Positions 1 through 7,511 of a stretch of DNA of 8,095 nucleotides are shown here, piece after piece (position 1 is the stretch's first letter; each line of letters starts with the position of its first letter). This DNA is from Candidatus Poseidonia alphae (lineage in GTDB: Archaea > Thermoplasmatota > Poseidoniia > Poseidoniales > Poseidoniaceae), in assembly GCA_002505405.1 (NCBI GenBank), contig DAVD01000028.1:1-8095 (forward strand). The letters are read 5' to 3'. The translations under genes and the position numbers were made by a program. The notes under the pieces are model-generated. The model was not told the origin of the DNA and ran no database searches. It saw nothing but the letters and a program-made list of their open reading frames with translations.

Positions 1-5
1 ATACC

Positions 6-31
6 TCAAACAAAACAAACCATGCTGTTTG
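6..31 (-). terminator. Possible transcription terminator downstream of valS
   Basis: Read on the minus strand just past the valS stop codon, CAAAC and GTTTG form a perfect 5-bp stem (plus-strand 16-20 and 27-31) around a 6-base loop. A T-rich run, TTTTGTTTG, follows at once. Archaeal RNA polymerase commonly stops at oligo-T stretches, with or without a weak hairpin, so the position and composition fit the end of the valS transcript. The stem is short and the T run is interrupted by G, so this is suggestive only. The rest of 1-47 shows nothing else recognisable. Confidence 0.35.
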
Positions 32-47
32 AAGAGGATGAATGAGG

Positions 48-2540
48 TCATTCCAACTTGTGCATTCTTGTGAGGGTGCCGTTGAACTCAGCGAGTGATT
101 CGGGGACTTCTATGCCTTGAATCGGTTGATTGAGGGAGGTGCCAGCTTCTTTCTTTGCACCCCATACATGTCCATTGAATTCTTGAAGTTCTGTGGATAA
201 TTTACAAAGTCGTTCACCTTCTTGAGTACCTGCTGCGACCTCTGTAAATGCTTGCGGAGGGAACGCATCAACATCCACTGAAGAGTTGCCGTAGACGGTT
301 TGTGAGATGTGGTGCGTGAAGAATGGACAAACCGGACTAAAGGCCGCCATGAAATCTCGCACAACTCGGTGCAGAGTCCATGCGGCAGCGGTATCGTCAT
401 CGTAGAGTCTTGACTTGACCATCTCGAGGTAATGACTTGGAAGCAAGCCGGTTCCGAATGTCTTGAGTGCTTGAGTTGCCGTGTAGATGTCCAAGTCGGC
501 CCATGCTTGTTCAACTGTATTCATGGTGCGTTGGAATTCAGCAAGTACCCATCGGTCTTCAGGTTCAAGATGTTCTGGTTCTTCATCGAGATTTCCTGGA
601 ACATCAAATTGAGACGCAAAGCGAGCAACATTGAACAGTTTGGTGAGGACTCCAAAGTACTTCTTTTCAATCTCTTCAGGATTGATATGGAAATCATCAC
701 CAACTTGTGCATCGCAGGCTTTCCAGAGGCGGAAACATTCACTTCCAATTTTATTTGCCCGAAGACTGACTGTCTTATCGGGTCCTTTGACCTTCCATGA
801 ACCTGTTCGCCCACCGGCTCCACATTCAAGGACAGAATCGGCATCAATCCCGTTCCCTAATGATTTGCTCATTTTTCGGCCCCATGGGTCCATTCCGAGC
901 CCATCGATCCAAACATGTTTGAAACCCGGTTGATCAAGGACCAATGTGGACTTCAAGAGGGTGTAGTACAACCATGTTCTGACGATTTCTTTGCCTTGTG
1001 GCCTAAATGCAGTTGGGAATGCTTTCTCAAACACCTCTGGATGATTCAAGTAACCACTCACAAACAGGTTTGAGTTGGATGAATCCATCCATGTGTCAAA
1101 CACTTTTTCTTCTCCAGTTACGTGACCAAGTGACCCCTCAAGGTCCTGATAAGAACCGAGGTCTTCACGGCTCATACGGTCGAGAACTCGACTTCCAGTA
1201 GGGGGTGCTTCCCTCCAAGGCTGGACATAAGTTCCTGACGGAGGTACGATGACTTTTGACTCATCCTCGCTGTACCAAATGGGGATCTCAGTATGGTACC
1301 AACGCCGACGGCTAATCGGCCAATCAATACTGATGTTGTCCATCCAGTCCAAGAGGAATTGTCGGTTGCGAGGTGGGTGGAATTCGATTTCATCAACATG
1401 CTCCTTCATTTTGTCTTGGATGTGAGTCTGCCGAACATACCACTCTTTCAAAAGGATAATTTCTACAGGGTTTTTTCCACGTTCAGATACCGGGATATCT
1501 TGGTTTCGTTCCACGGCTTGAACGAGGTCTCCTTGGGCTTCAAGTGCTTCAATAGCTGCATGACGAGCATCGATGACTTTCATACCGGAAAGAGGTCCCG
1601 AAACATCGGTCATTTTCCCTTCCAAATCAATGGCCTGGAATGGAGTGAGGCCGAGTTCACGGAACACTGCAACGTCGTTTTGGTCACCAAATGAACACAC
1701 CATGAGGATTCCAGTTCCAAAATCGGACTTCACCGAGGGGTGGGTCATGATATTGACGGTCTTTTCCCTGCCGTTTGTTTCCAAGGGGAGGGTGACCTTC
1801 TGTCCGATTAGATGGGCATATCGTTCATCGTCAGGGTGGACTACCACGACACCGCAAGCACAGATCATCTCCGGTCGAGTTGTTGAGATCACCAATTCTG
1901 TACCGTCTTCGCATATCCAACGAACGTCAACAAGTTTGGTCTTTCGAGGGAGTCGCTCAACTTCAGCGTCTGCAATTGTTGTGCCTTCAACAGGGTCGTA
2001 AATGTTCGGGCGGAGGTCTTCTACGACGTCACCTTTCTTGAACAGTTCAACGAAAATGGATTGAGTGACGCTTCTGTAGTCAGGCGCATCAGTGAGGTAT
2101 TCACGTTCATAATCGCATGAAAGACCAACCCTCTTTCCAGTGTGACGCATGGCTTCTGTGAATTCCTCGATGGTCGTTTTGCACAGTTCCAAAAATTCAG
2201 CACGGTCGTATGTTTTCATTTTTCGCTTGGTATTCTTTTCCACAACAAATTCTATGTTGATACCATTTCGGTCAACGCCCCATGGGAAATAGACTTCCTT
2301 GCCGAGGAGGCGTTGACTCCGGGCGATGACATCGATCATCGAATATTGTGCTACCGCTCCAATGTGCCAGGTGCCTGAGGGGTAAGGTGGAGGCGTGTCA
2401 ATTACGAAGAGTTCCTTCCCTGAATCGGGGTTGAATGCATAACGTTTCGCGTACAGCGCGTTGTCTGCATAATGGGCCTCTTGAATGCTTTTTTCTAGGT
2501 CAATTGACCATCGTTTTTCTGGTAATGCTGGAGATGGCAT
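48..2540 (-). CDS. valS: Valyl-tRNA synthetase (valine--tRNA ligase)
   Basis: This cytoplasmic class I enzyme charges tRNA-Val with valine using ATP and edits misacylated threonine. The chosen start gives 830 residues, near the normal length for archaeal ValRS. In order there are: a Rossmann-fold start with TWHIGAV (residues 57-63), the altered HIGH signature; the CP1 editing domain with STTRPEMICACG (219-230) and the ValRS-typical FGTG..MVCSFGD (274-286); PISRRRWYHTEIPIWY (408-423); FDTWMDSS (481-488); GRKMSKSLGN (554-563); and an alpha-helical anticodon-binding domain from about 620. The FGTG/MVC/FGD block separates it from IleRS and LeuRS. The frame is open upstream to 2621, but AGGTGA lies five bases before the ATG at 2538-2540, and the 27 residues upstream are low-complexity and unlike the family, so the inner start is preferred. 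Oddities: the last His of HIGH is Ala, and about 25-30 extra residues follow KMSKS. It is divergently oriented to the transporter gene. Confidence 0.95.
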   Translation of the reverse strand: MPSPALPEKRWSIDLEKSIQEAHYADNALYAKRYAFNPDSGKELFVIDTPPPYPSGTWHIGAVAQYSMIDVIARSQRLLGKEVYFPWGVDRNGINIEFVVEKNTKRKMKTYDRAEFLELCKTTIEEFTEAMRHTGKRVGLSCDYEREYLTDAPDYRSVTQSIFVELFKKGDVVEDLRPNIYDPVEGTTIADAEVERLPRKTKLVDVRWICEDGTELVISTTRPEMICACGVVVVHPDDERYAHLIGQKVTLPLETNGREKTVNIMTHPSVKSDFGTGILMVCSFGDQNDVAVFRELGLTPFQAIDLEGKMTDVSGPLSGMKVIDARHAAIEALEAQGDLVQAVERNQDIPVSERGKNPVEIILLKEWYVRQTHIQDKMKEHVDEIEFHPPRNRQFLLDWMDNISIDWPISRRRWYHTEIPIWYSEDESKVIVPPSGTYVQPWREAPPTGSRVLDRMSREDLGSYQDLEGSLGHVTGEEKVFDTWMDSSNSNLFVSGYLNHPEVFEKAFPTAFRPQGKEIVRTWLYYTLLKSTLVLDQPGFKHVWIDGLGMDPWGRKMSKSLGNGIDADSVLECGAGGRTGSWKVKGPDKTVSLRANKIGSECFRLWKACDAQVGDDFHINPEEIEKKYFGVLTKLFNVARFASQFDVPGNLDEEPEHLEPEDRWVLAEFQRTMNTVEQAWADLDIYTATQALKTFGTGLLPSHYLEMVKSRLYDDDTAAAWTLHRVVRDFMAAFSPVCPFFTHHISQTVYGNSSVDVDAFPPQAFTEVAAGTQEGERLCKLSTELQEFNGHVWGAKKEAGTSLNQPIQGIEVPESLAEFNGTLTRMHKLE

Positions 2541-2545
2541 GTGCC

Positions 2546-2551
2546 TCACCT
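2546..2551 (-). promoter_or_regulatory. Shine-Dalgarno site that fixes the valS start
   Basis: On the minus strand AGGTGA sits with a 5-base spacer (GGCAC) before the ATG at 2538-2540. It matches the anti-Shine-Dalgarno end of archaeal 16S rRNA and is the main reason for choosing this ATG over the in-frame ATGs further upstream at 2619-2621, 2616-2618 and 2601-2603. Confidence 0.75.
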
Positions 2552-2685
2552 GGCCCCGTCTCGGTGAATAAGGGGGTCCAATCTGCGCTGTGGCGGTCCT
2601 CATTTGAACCCCTCGCATCATTTTGAAAGAACGTATACAGGTTTCCGTATCATCATTTGGTGGTTAAGGCTTTCAATGAAGGGCG

Positions 2686-2701
2686 CCTCGGCTAAGCGAG
2701 G
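2686..2701 (+). promoter_or_regulatory. Small hairpin next to the transporter ribosome-binding site
   Basis: CCTCG (2686-2690) and CGAGG (2697-2701) can form a perfect 5-bp, mostly G-C stem around the loop GCTAAG. The stem ends directly against the GGTGA ribosome-binding site. It would lie in the 5' leader if transcription starts near 2660. It may be chance, or it may modulate access to the site. Confidence 0.25.
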
Positions 2702-2706
2702 GGTGA
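2702..2706 (+). promoter_or_regulatory. Shine-Dalgarno site that fixes the transporter start
   Basis: GGTGA, within GAGGGGTGA, lies five bases before the ATG at 2712. This is the same core and spacing as at valS. The upstream in-frame candidates, a TTG at 2604 and an ATG at 2676, lack a comparable site, so 2712 is preferred. Confidence 0.7.
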
Positions 2707-2711
2707 ATCCG

Positions 2712-5700
2712 ATGGGAAAGAAAGACGATTCCACACCTGCCACAGATGGACGAACCTCCAGCAGTGAAAAAATGCGAAATTTACGCAATCAAGTCGTTGG
2801 GCAACTCAAAACGATGGATTCCAAACGGGGAATGGACGCTGTTCTTGATGCACCGAAGCGGATGAAACGAGAGTGGCAGAAATCAGGGGCTACTGGCGCA
2901 ATAACTCGATTCCCAATTCCAACCGTTCTCGTATTTTTATTGCTCACCGTCTATTTTGTCACTCAATCTGGATTCCTTGATGATACGCGTTTTGATCAGG
3001 ACCCGAACAACCCGGCTCTCAACGTCAATGGAGATATGGAAGTTTACCTTCCTGACGGAAGTCAAGTTGCCAAATTGTTGGCCAAGGTCGAGGAAGATTG
3101 GTCCACTAACGTCATGGTAGTTTACATTGAATCTGACAATCAAAACATAACCGATCAACGGATTTTACAAGAAATCAGTTATGTTGAGAATATTTTAAAT
3201 CCATACCTTTCCGATGATTCAGATGACGTCATTTACATTCTATCGCTTTCAACGGTCCTCAAAGAGGTCAACTCAAGTGCACCCCGAATTCGTGAGGCAT
3301 TGGTTACCGAGGCTGGAAACCTTGGCTGTGCAACTGGCCAAGAAAACTGTGCTACTGCAGGTCTTGCCGAACAACTCAACGACGCCCTCGAACTCACCGA
3401 TGAACAATTTGGCGGCTCGTATGAGATTCCGAGTCAAACCACCATTGACCTTGTCGTTGAAGAGATGTACGAGGAAGACGGTTCTCCCAGTTCGGGATTA
3501 AACAAGCTCGCTCGGGACATCGCTGGTGGAGAAAACGGAACGCCTGATGGTTTGCTGGACAGAGCGATCATGGCGATTGCAGTCACTGAGGAACGGCCAG
3601 CAAAGGACATTATCGCTGACACTCAATTTATTCTTGACAACATTTCATCAAAGGACCGTCCTTGTTTGTTTTCAGATGATGGAACTCCCGCTGATAACAG
3701 TCTGTGCAATTGGGATGACCTCGGCCTCTCAATGGTTTTGACCGGTCCTGTTCCTATCACCAACGCCGTTACGGAATTTTCGTTCCGTTTGTTCTGGGAA
3801 ATCTTCCCCATGGCCGTCGTATTGGTTGCTATCGGATTGTTCCTCTTCCACTCTGACTTATTGCAAGCAGGTTTGACAGGTATGCGTCCAATTCAAGGTT
3901 TGAAAGTACTCATCATCGCTGGGTTGCCTACGTTATGCGCCGTCTTTTGGACGTTAGGTCTGATCGGTGCTACGAATTATGAAGTCACGATGACGGTGAT
4001 TATTGTAGGGCCCATTTTACTCGCGTTGGGGGTCTCTTACGGTCTCCACATCACCAACCGGTATGCAGAAGAAGAAGGAACGCGTTCAGAAAAGATGAGA
4101 GCGTCCATGAGTTCAACTGGAAAAGCTGTGTTCTTATCGGCCGTAACCACGGTTATCGGATTCATATCTCTTGTATTCACTCCGATGGCTCCAATCCAAA
4201 CCGTAGGTATCGCCCTCTCTGCAGGAATTGTCATTGTGTATATTTTGACCATGTTTATGGTACCGAACTTAACCCTTATTCTCGACCTCAAGAAGCCTAA
4301 ACATCCTCCGCTGCGAGCCTTTGACATTCTGGTTGAGGTTCCTGTGAAATACAATAAGGGTGTCATCGGCGTCTTCCTGCTTCTTATTCTTCTTTCAGCC
4401 ACCGTTGGCCGAGCTAATGTTGAAGAAAACATTGACCTCCTTGGAATGGCCCCTGAAGGTGAGTCCTCCGTTGTTAAAATGAAGCAATACAGCAAGGAAT
4501 TTGAGGCGGGTCAAGTCGGTATGGTCCTCATCAACGCCAACGTGAGTGGTGATATCAGAGACGGTGACCCATCCAACGATGACCCAGCTGCTATGCTGAA
4601 GAAAATTGATAATCTTGAATCTAAACTCAACGGTATTGAAAATACCACCGCCGTATCTGTTGTGTTTTTGATGAAATCCTCTGGTGTGAAAGCAAGTGTT
4701 TCAGGCGAACAAGCTAATGCTTTCATTCAAGAAACACCGTGTATTGTTGCGCAAGAGCAATGCGATGATTTCAAGGATTTGTCCGAAGTCCTTCTCGGCA
4801 ACAATTTGGCCATCAATACCTCGTTTTGGGACCTCTTAACCGACCCGAGTGAATTCGGCCTCCCGGGTTCTCGCCAATCTCAAATTTTCCTCCTTGATGT
4901 ATTCTATGCATCTCTTACAAAAGAAACTCGTGAGATTTTCGTTAGCGATGATTTCAGCCGTTCCCTCATCTATGTAGATATGCCGTTCATTCCTGTAGCA
5001 GATACGGCTCGCAGTGTTGAGGTTGTTAACCAGAATACAGATTCATTCAGAGGTGACTTTGGAGAAACAGCAGAAGACCTTACTGGAGTGGCTGCAACAG
5101 CCATTGAAGTGAATCGGCTGATTGTTGGGTCCCAGTGGACCTCTCTCGGCTTCGCCATCATTCTTACACTGATTACCCTCGCCATCGTTTTCCGTGATGT
5201 GAGGTATTCAATTTGGACGACGTCACCCGTTATCGCCACAGTTGCCTTGCAGTGGCTTGTGATGTGGCGCATGGACGTTCCGTTATCGCTTGTAACGGTG
5301 ATGATCGGTTCCATCCTTGTCGGCGTAGGCGTTGACTTTTCCATTCACATATCAAACCGCATTCGAGAATTAGGAGGAGGAATCCAAGCCATACGTAGTG
5401 CGGCTGTCGGTACAGGGATGTCATTGTTTGAAGCGGCTGTCGTGACGTCACTGGGCATGTTTGCAGCTTACGATATTCCCATTCCAGAAATACGACCGTT
5501 CATCACCGTCATCTTGATCCTTCTATGGGTGGCTGCAGCAAGTGCGCTGATTCTTTTGCCTGCAATCTTCGTGACGCTAGAGAAAATGGGTATTGGTGCG
5601 GTTGGTGGAGCCAACGGTATGGCGAGGCGACTTGGATTGGTTCAAGACGGATCATACGTACTGGATGATGTCATGGATGCCTCGCTTGTTGATGATGTCG

Positions 5701-5714
5701 TCGATGTTTGGTGA
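2712..5714 (+). CDS. RND-superfamily MMPL/HAE3-like transporter
   Basis: This large cytoplasmic-membrane protein (1000 residues) has the duplicated RND layout. A basic cytosolic N-terminus (1-66) leads to TM1 at about 68-85, a large extracellular domain (about 87-360), TM2-TM6 (about 363-520), TM7 (about 548-566), a second extracellular domain (568-806) and TM8-TM12 (about 807-955). The half-repeats align: GVSYGLHITNRY in TM4 (440-451) matches GVGVDFSIHISNR in TM10 (871-883). The second copy keeps Asp875, expected in proton relay, whereas the first has Ser442 in its place. Three close cysteine pairs (206/213, 318/332, 677/684) lie in the extracellular domains and could be disulfides. The tail (about 980-1000) is acidic and hydrophobic and ends in Trp. 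HAE3-type archaeal relatives are thought to move lipids or hydrophobic compounds using the proton gradient; the substrate here is unknown. A role like SecDF or a sterol-sensing protein is less likely. It is the first gene of the plus-strand cluster. Confidence 0.85.
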   Translation: MGKKDDSTPATDGRTSSSEKMRNLRNQVVGQLKTMDSKRGMDAVLDAPKRMKREWQKSGATGAITRFPIPTVLVFLLLTVYFVTQSGFLDDTRFDQDPNNPALNVNGDMEVYLPDGSQVAKLLAKVEEDWSTNVMVVYIESDNQNITDQRILQEISYVENILNPYLSDDSDDVIYILSLSTVLKEVNSSAPRIREALVTEAGNLGCATGQENCATAGLAEQLNDALELTDEQFGGSYEIPSQTTIDLVVEEMYEEDGSPSSGLNKLARDIAGGENGTPDGLLDRAIMAIAVTEERPAKDIIADTQFILDNISSKDRPCLFSDDGTPADNSLCNWDDLGLSMVLTGPVPITNAVTEFSFRLFWEIFPMAVVLVAIGLFLFHSDLLQAGLTGMRPIQGLKVLIIAGLPTLCAVFWTLGLIGATNYEVTMTVIIVGPILLALGVSYGLHITNRYAEEEGTRSEKMRASMSSTGKAVFLSAVTTVIGFISLVFTPMAPIQTVGIALSAGIVIVYILTMFMVPNLTLILDLKKPKHPPLRAFDILVEVPVKYNKGVIGVFLLLILLSATVGRANVEENIDLLGMAPEGESSVVKMKQYSKEFEAGQVGMVLINANVSGDIRDGDPSNDDPAAMLKKIDNLESKLNGIENTTAVSVVFLMKSSGVKASVSGEQANAFIQETPCIVAQEQCDDFKDLSEVLLGNNLAINTSFWDLLTDPSEFGLPGSRQSQIFLLDVFYASLTKETREIFVSDDFSRSLIYVDMPFIPVADTARSVEVVNQNTDSFRGDFGETAEDLTGVAATAIEVNRLIVGSQWTSLGFAIILTLITLAIVFRDVRYSIWTTSPVIATVALQWLVMWRMDVPLSLVTVMIGSILVGVGVDFSIHISNRIRELGGGIQAIRSAAVGTGMSLFEAAVVTSLGMFAAYDIPIPEIRPFITVILILLWVAAASALILLPAIFVTLEKMGIGAVGGANGMARRLGLVQDGSYVLDDVMDASLVDDVVDVW

Positions 5715-5751
5715 GCGAGCATTCCATAGACCTCCTGTTCCACGGAACGTC

Positions 5752-6231
5752 ATGAACTACTGGTTGATGAAGTCTGAACCTCATGTCTACCCTTACAAGC
5801 AACTTGTTGAAGACGGTCAGACGCATTGGGATGGAGTTCGGAACTATCAGGCTCGAAACATGATGAGAGATTCCATGAAGGTCGATGATTTGGTCCTCTT
5901 TTATCACTCAAATACCAAACCTCCTCATGTCGCTGGAGTCGCCAAGGTCGTGAATGAAGGATATCCTGACTTCACATCATGGGATGCGGATGGCCATTAT
6001 TTTGACCCGAAGTCAACGCCCGAAAACCCACGCTGGTTTATGATCGATATTGCACCTGTTCTTGGATTTGAAACCATCGTCAGTCTGCCGGATATGAAAG
6101 CGAATCCGAGGCTTGAGGGTATGCCACTTCTCCGAAAAGGTCAGCGACTGTCCGTCCAGCCGGTTGATGAAGTGTACTTTGAAGAAGTTCTTGGGATGGC
6201 AGGGCTTTCTCGGGCCACCATCAGCGAATAA
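5752..6231 (+). CDS. EVE-domain protein (THYN1-like, PUA-like fold)
   Basis: This small 159-residue protein is essentially a single EVE domain. Family features in order: YWLMKSEP (3-10) at the extreme N-terminus, WDGVRNYQARNMM (26-38), a beta-strand VLFYHSN (48-54), GVAKVV (62-67), YPD (71-73), FDP.S (84-88), PRWFMIDI (93-100) and MPLLRKGQRLSVQPV (124-138). Such proteins are related to human THYN1. The fold has an aromatic pocket, and studied members bind modified bases such as 5-methyl- or 5-hydroxymethylcytosine in nucleic acid. The target here is unknown, and no nuclease or McrB-type partner is fused or adjacent. The start is placed at 5752 because family members begin right at this motif. 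No good ribosome-binding site precedes it, and an upstream in-frame ATG at 5704, overlapping the transporter stop, would add 16 non-family residues. The gap to the transporter is 37 bases, so co-transcription is likely. Confidence 0.88.
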   Translation: MNYWLMKSEPHVYPYKQLVEDGQTHWDGVRNYQARNMMRDSMKVDDLVLFYHSNTKPPHVAGVAKVVNEGYPDFTSWDADGHYFDPKSTPENPRWFMIDIAPVLGFETIVSLPDMKANPRLEGMPLLRKGQRLSVQPVDEVYFEEVLGMAGLSRATISE

Positions 6232-6277
6232 GCACTGAAAGTTGAAGAAACGTCATCGTTTAGGAATGTTGAGCCCC

Positions 6278-7489
6278 ATGTCCAACCAAGTGCCTGTGTC
6301 AAAGCGAGCGGCTAACATTGAGTATGCCATTCGTGATGTTGTGGTCCCTGCAACCAAACTTGAGGAGGAAGGTCATCGTATCCTTAAACTCAATATTGGG
6401 GATCCGATTGCATACCCTGGGCTTCCGACACCTCAGCATATGGTGGATGCATATGCTCAAGCACTTCAAGATGGAAGAAACGGATATTCTCCCTCATATG
6501 GCCTCCCAGAATTGCGTGAGGCAATTGCAAGGGATGAACAGCACAAAGGGTGGGATGCTCGTGCAGAGGACATTTATGTCTGCCATGGGGTGACCGAAGC
6601 ATTGCAAATAATTTTTGCAGCCATCTTGGAAGAGGGGACAAAGGTACTCGCGCCCGGCCCTCATTATCCACCATACATGGCGTATCCTCAGATGTACGGG
6701 GCAACGACCGTTGAATACAAACTTCAGCATCAAAACGGTTGGAACTTGGATTTTGATGATATTGAGTCTAAAATGGACGATGATGTTCGACTCTTGGTCC
6801 TCATTAATCCAAACAATCCTTGCGGAACTGTTTCCGGGGCTGAGGACATTGACCGTTTGATGTCAATTGCAGCAAACTATCCAAACTGCGTGATCGTTGC
6901 TGATGAGATTTACGATGGATTGGACTTTACCGGCCGTCATGTCTCGGTTGCGAGCAGAAACAGCGAACTCCCCGTTATTGTTCTCAACGGTGTGTCCAAA
7001 GTATACTATGCACCAGGCTGGCGTATTGGATACATGGCTCTCCACGACCCGAAAGGACGAATGAACGACCTTCGTGATGGCATAGAGCGACTCCTCCGTT
7101 CCAGGTTATGTGCGTCAACGCCTGCACAAATAGGATTTTTAGCGGGTTTGACTGGTGACAAATCATGGATGGTGGAGTACCGTTCAAAAGTAGAAGCACA
7201 AAGGGATTATTGCATCCAGCGAATTAACTCGATTTCTGGTATTGAAGTTGAATCCCCTGGCGGTGCGTTTTACATGTTCGTGCGACTTACCGATGAGAAA
7301 TGGTCGGATTCCGACAAAGATTTCGTCCTTGAACTGCTCCATGAAGAACATGTTCTTCTTGTTCATGGAAGTGGTTTTTCTCCACAACTCGGGAAAGGAC
7401 ACTTTAGATTGGTGTACCTTCCTGCTGTTGATGTCCTTAAAGAGGCGTTTGACCGAATTGAGAGATTTTTAGAGAGAACACGAATTTGA
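6278..7489 (+). CDS. alaA: Alanine aminotransferase (class I/II PLP-dependent)
   Basis: This soluble fold-type I PLP enzyme (403 residues from this start) probably interconverts alanine plus 2-oxoglutarate with pyruvate plus glutamate. Visible motifs: SKRAANIEYAIRD near the N-terminus; LNIGDP (38-43); HGVTEALQ (103-110) at the cofactor phosphate; NPNNPCG (177-183), with Asn180 expected at the PLP oxygen; ADEIYDGL (208-215), where Asp209 should pair with the pyridine nitrogen; Lys241 in SKVYYAPGWRIGYM as the Schiff-base lysine, with Arg249; PGGAFYMF (327-334); and Arg377 in FRLVYLP for the substrate carboxylate. All catalytic residues appear intact. The IEYAIRD, VHGSGF and C-terminal stretches closely resemble the Pyrococcus furiosus alanine aminotransferase as I remember it. 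The start is uncertain: ATG 6278, ATG 6266 and TTG 6242 are all in frame and none has a well-spaced ribosome-binding site; 6278 best matches the family N-terminus. It lies 46 bases after the EVE gene. Aspartate or another amino acid as substrate cannot be excluded. Confidence 0.9.
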   Translation: MSNQVPVSKRAANIEYAIRDVVVPATKLEEEGHRILKLNIGDPIAYPGLPTPQHMVDAYAQALQDGRNGYSPSYGLPELREAIARDEQHKGWDARAEDIYVCHGVTEALQIIFAAILEEGTKVLAPGPHYPPYMAYPQMYGATTVEYKLQHQNGWNLDFDDIESKMDDDVRLLVLINPNNPCGTVSGAEDIDRLMSIAANYPNCVIVADEIYDGLDFTGRHVSVASRNSELPVIVLNGVSKVYYAPGWRIGYMALHDPKGRMNDLRDGIERLLRSRLCASTPAQIGFLAGLTGDKSWMVEYRSKVEAQRDYCIQRINSISGIEVESPGGAFYMFVRLTDEKWSDSDKDFVLELLHEEHVLLVHGSGFSPQLGKGHFRLVYLPAVDVLKEAFDRIERFLERTRI

Positions 7490-7511
7490 GGAACCCGTAG
7501 CGGAAGAGTTG

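Larger units (their letters stand above)
2541..2711. promoter_or_regulatory. Divergent intergenic control region
   Basis: This 171-base spacer separates the starts of valS (minus) and the transporter (plus) and so should carry both promoters. The most TATA-like stretch is GTATAC at 2633-2638, preceded on the plus strand by purine-rich GAAAGAAC, which could act as a TFB-recognition element. A TATA element there would put a plus-strand transcription start near 2660. GTATAC is palindromic, so it could in principle also be read toward valS. A T-rich TTTCAAAAT on the minus strand (about 2620-2628) is an alternative for valS. No consensus archaeal TTTATATA box is present, so the promoter positions are guesses; only the divergent arrangement is solid. 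Confidence 0.35.

Noticed and set aside
2541..2621. N-terminal 27-residue extension of valS to the upstream ATG
   Set aside because: The inner ATG at 2538-2540 has AGGTGA at ideal spacing, and the extension is Arg/Pro/Gly-rich and unlike ValRS N-termini. It would also occupy most of the divergent promoter region.
110..2626. Several open frames on both strands inside valS (for example 432-800, 1293-1694, 1573-2001 on plus)
   Set aside because: They are shadows of valS codons; their translations show no domain pattern and they overlap a strongly supported gene completely.
2604..2711. Upstream start (TTG 2604 or ATG 2676) for the transporter
   Set aside because: GGTGA five bases before ATG 2712 is the clear ribosome-binding site, and a start at 2604 would overlap the valS leader.
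4037..5451. Minus-strand open frames opposite the transporter (4037-4495, 4970-5344, 5230-5451)
   Set aside because: They lie fully antisense to a well-supported membrane protein and have low-complexity, non-family translations.
5593..5751. Longer start for the EVE protein, inside or overlapping the transporter gene
   Set aside because: The residues before 5752 lie in another frame of the transporter or across its stop, and the family begins exactly at the NYWLMKSEP motif.
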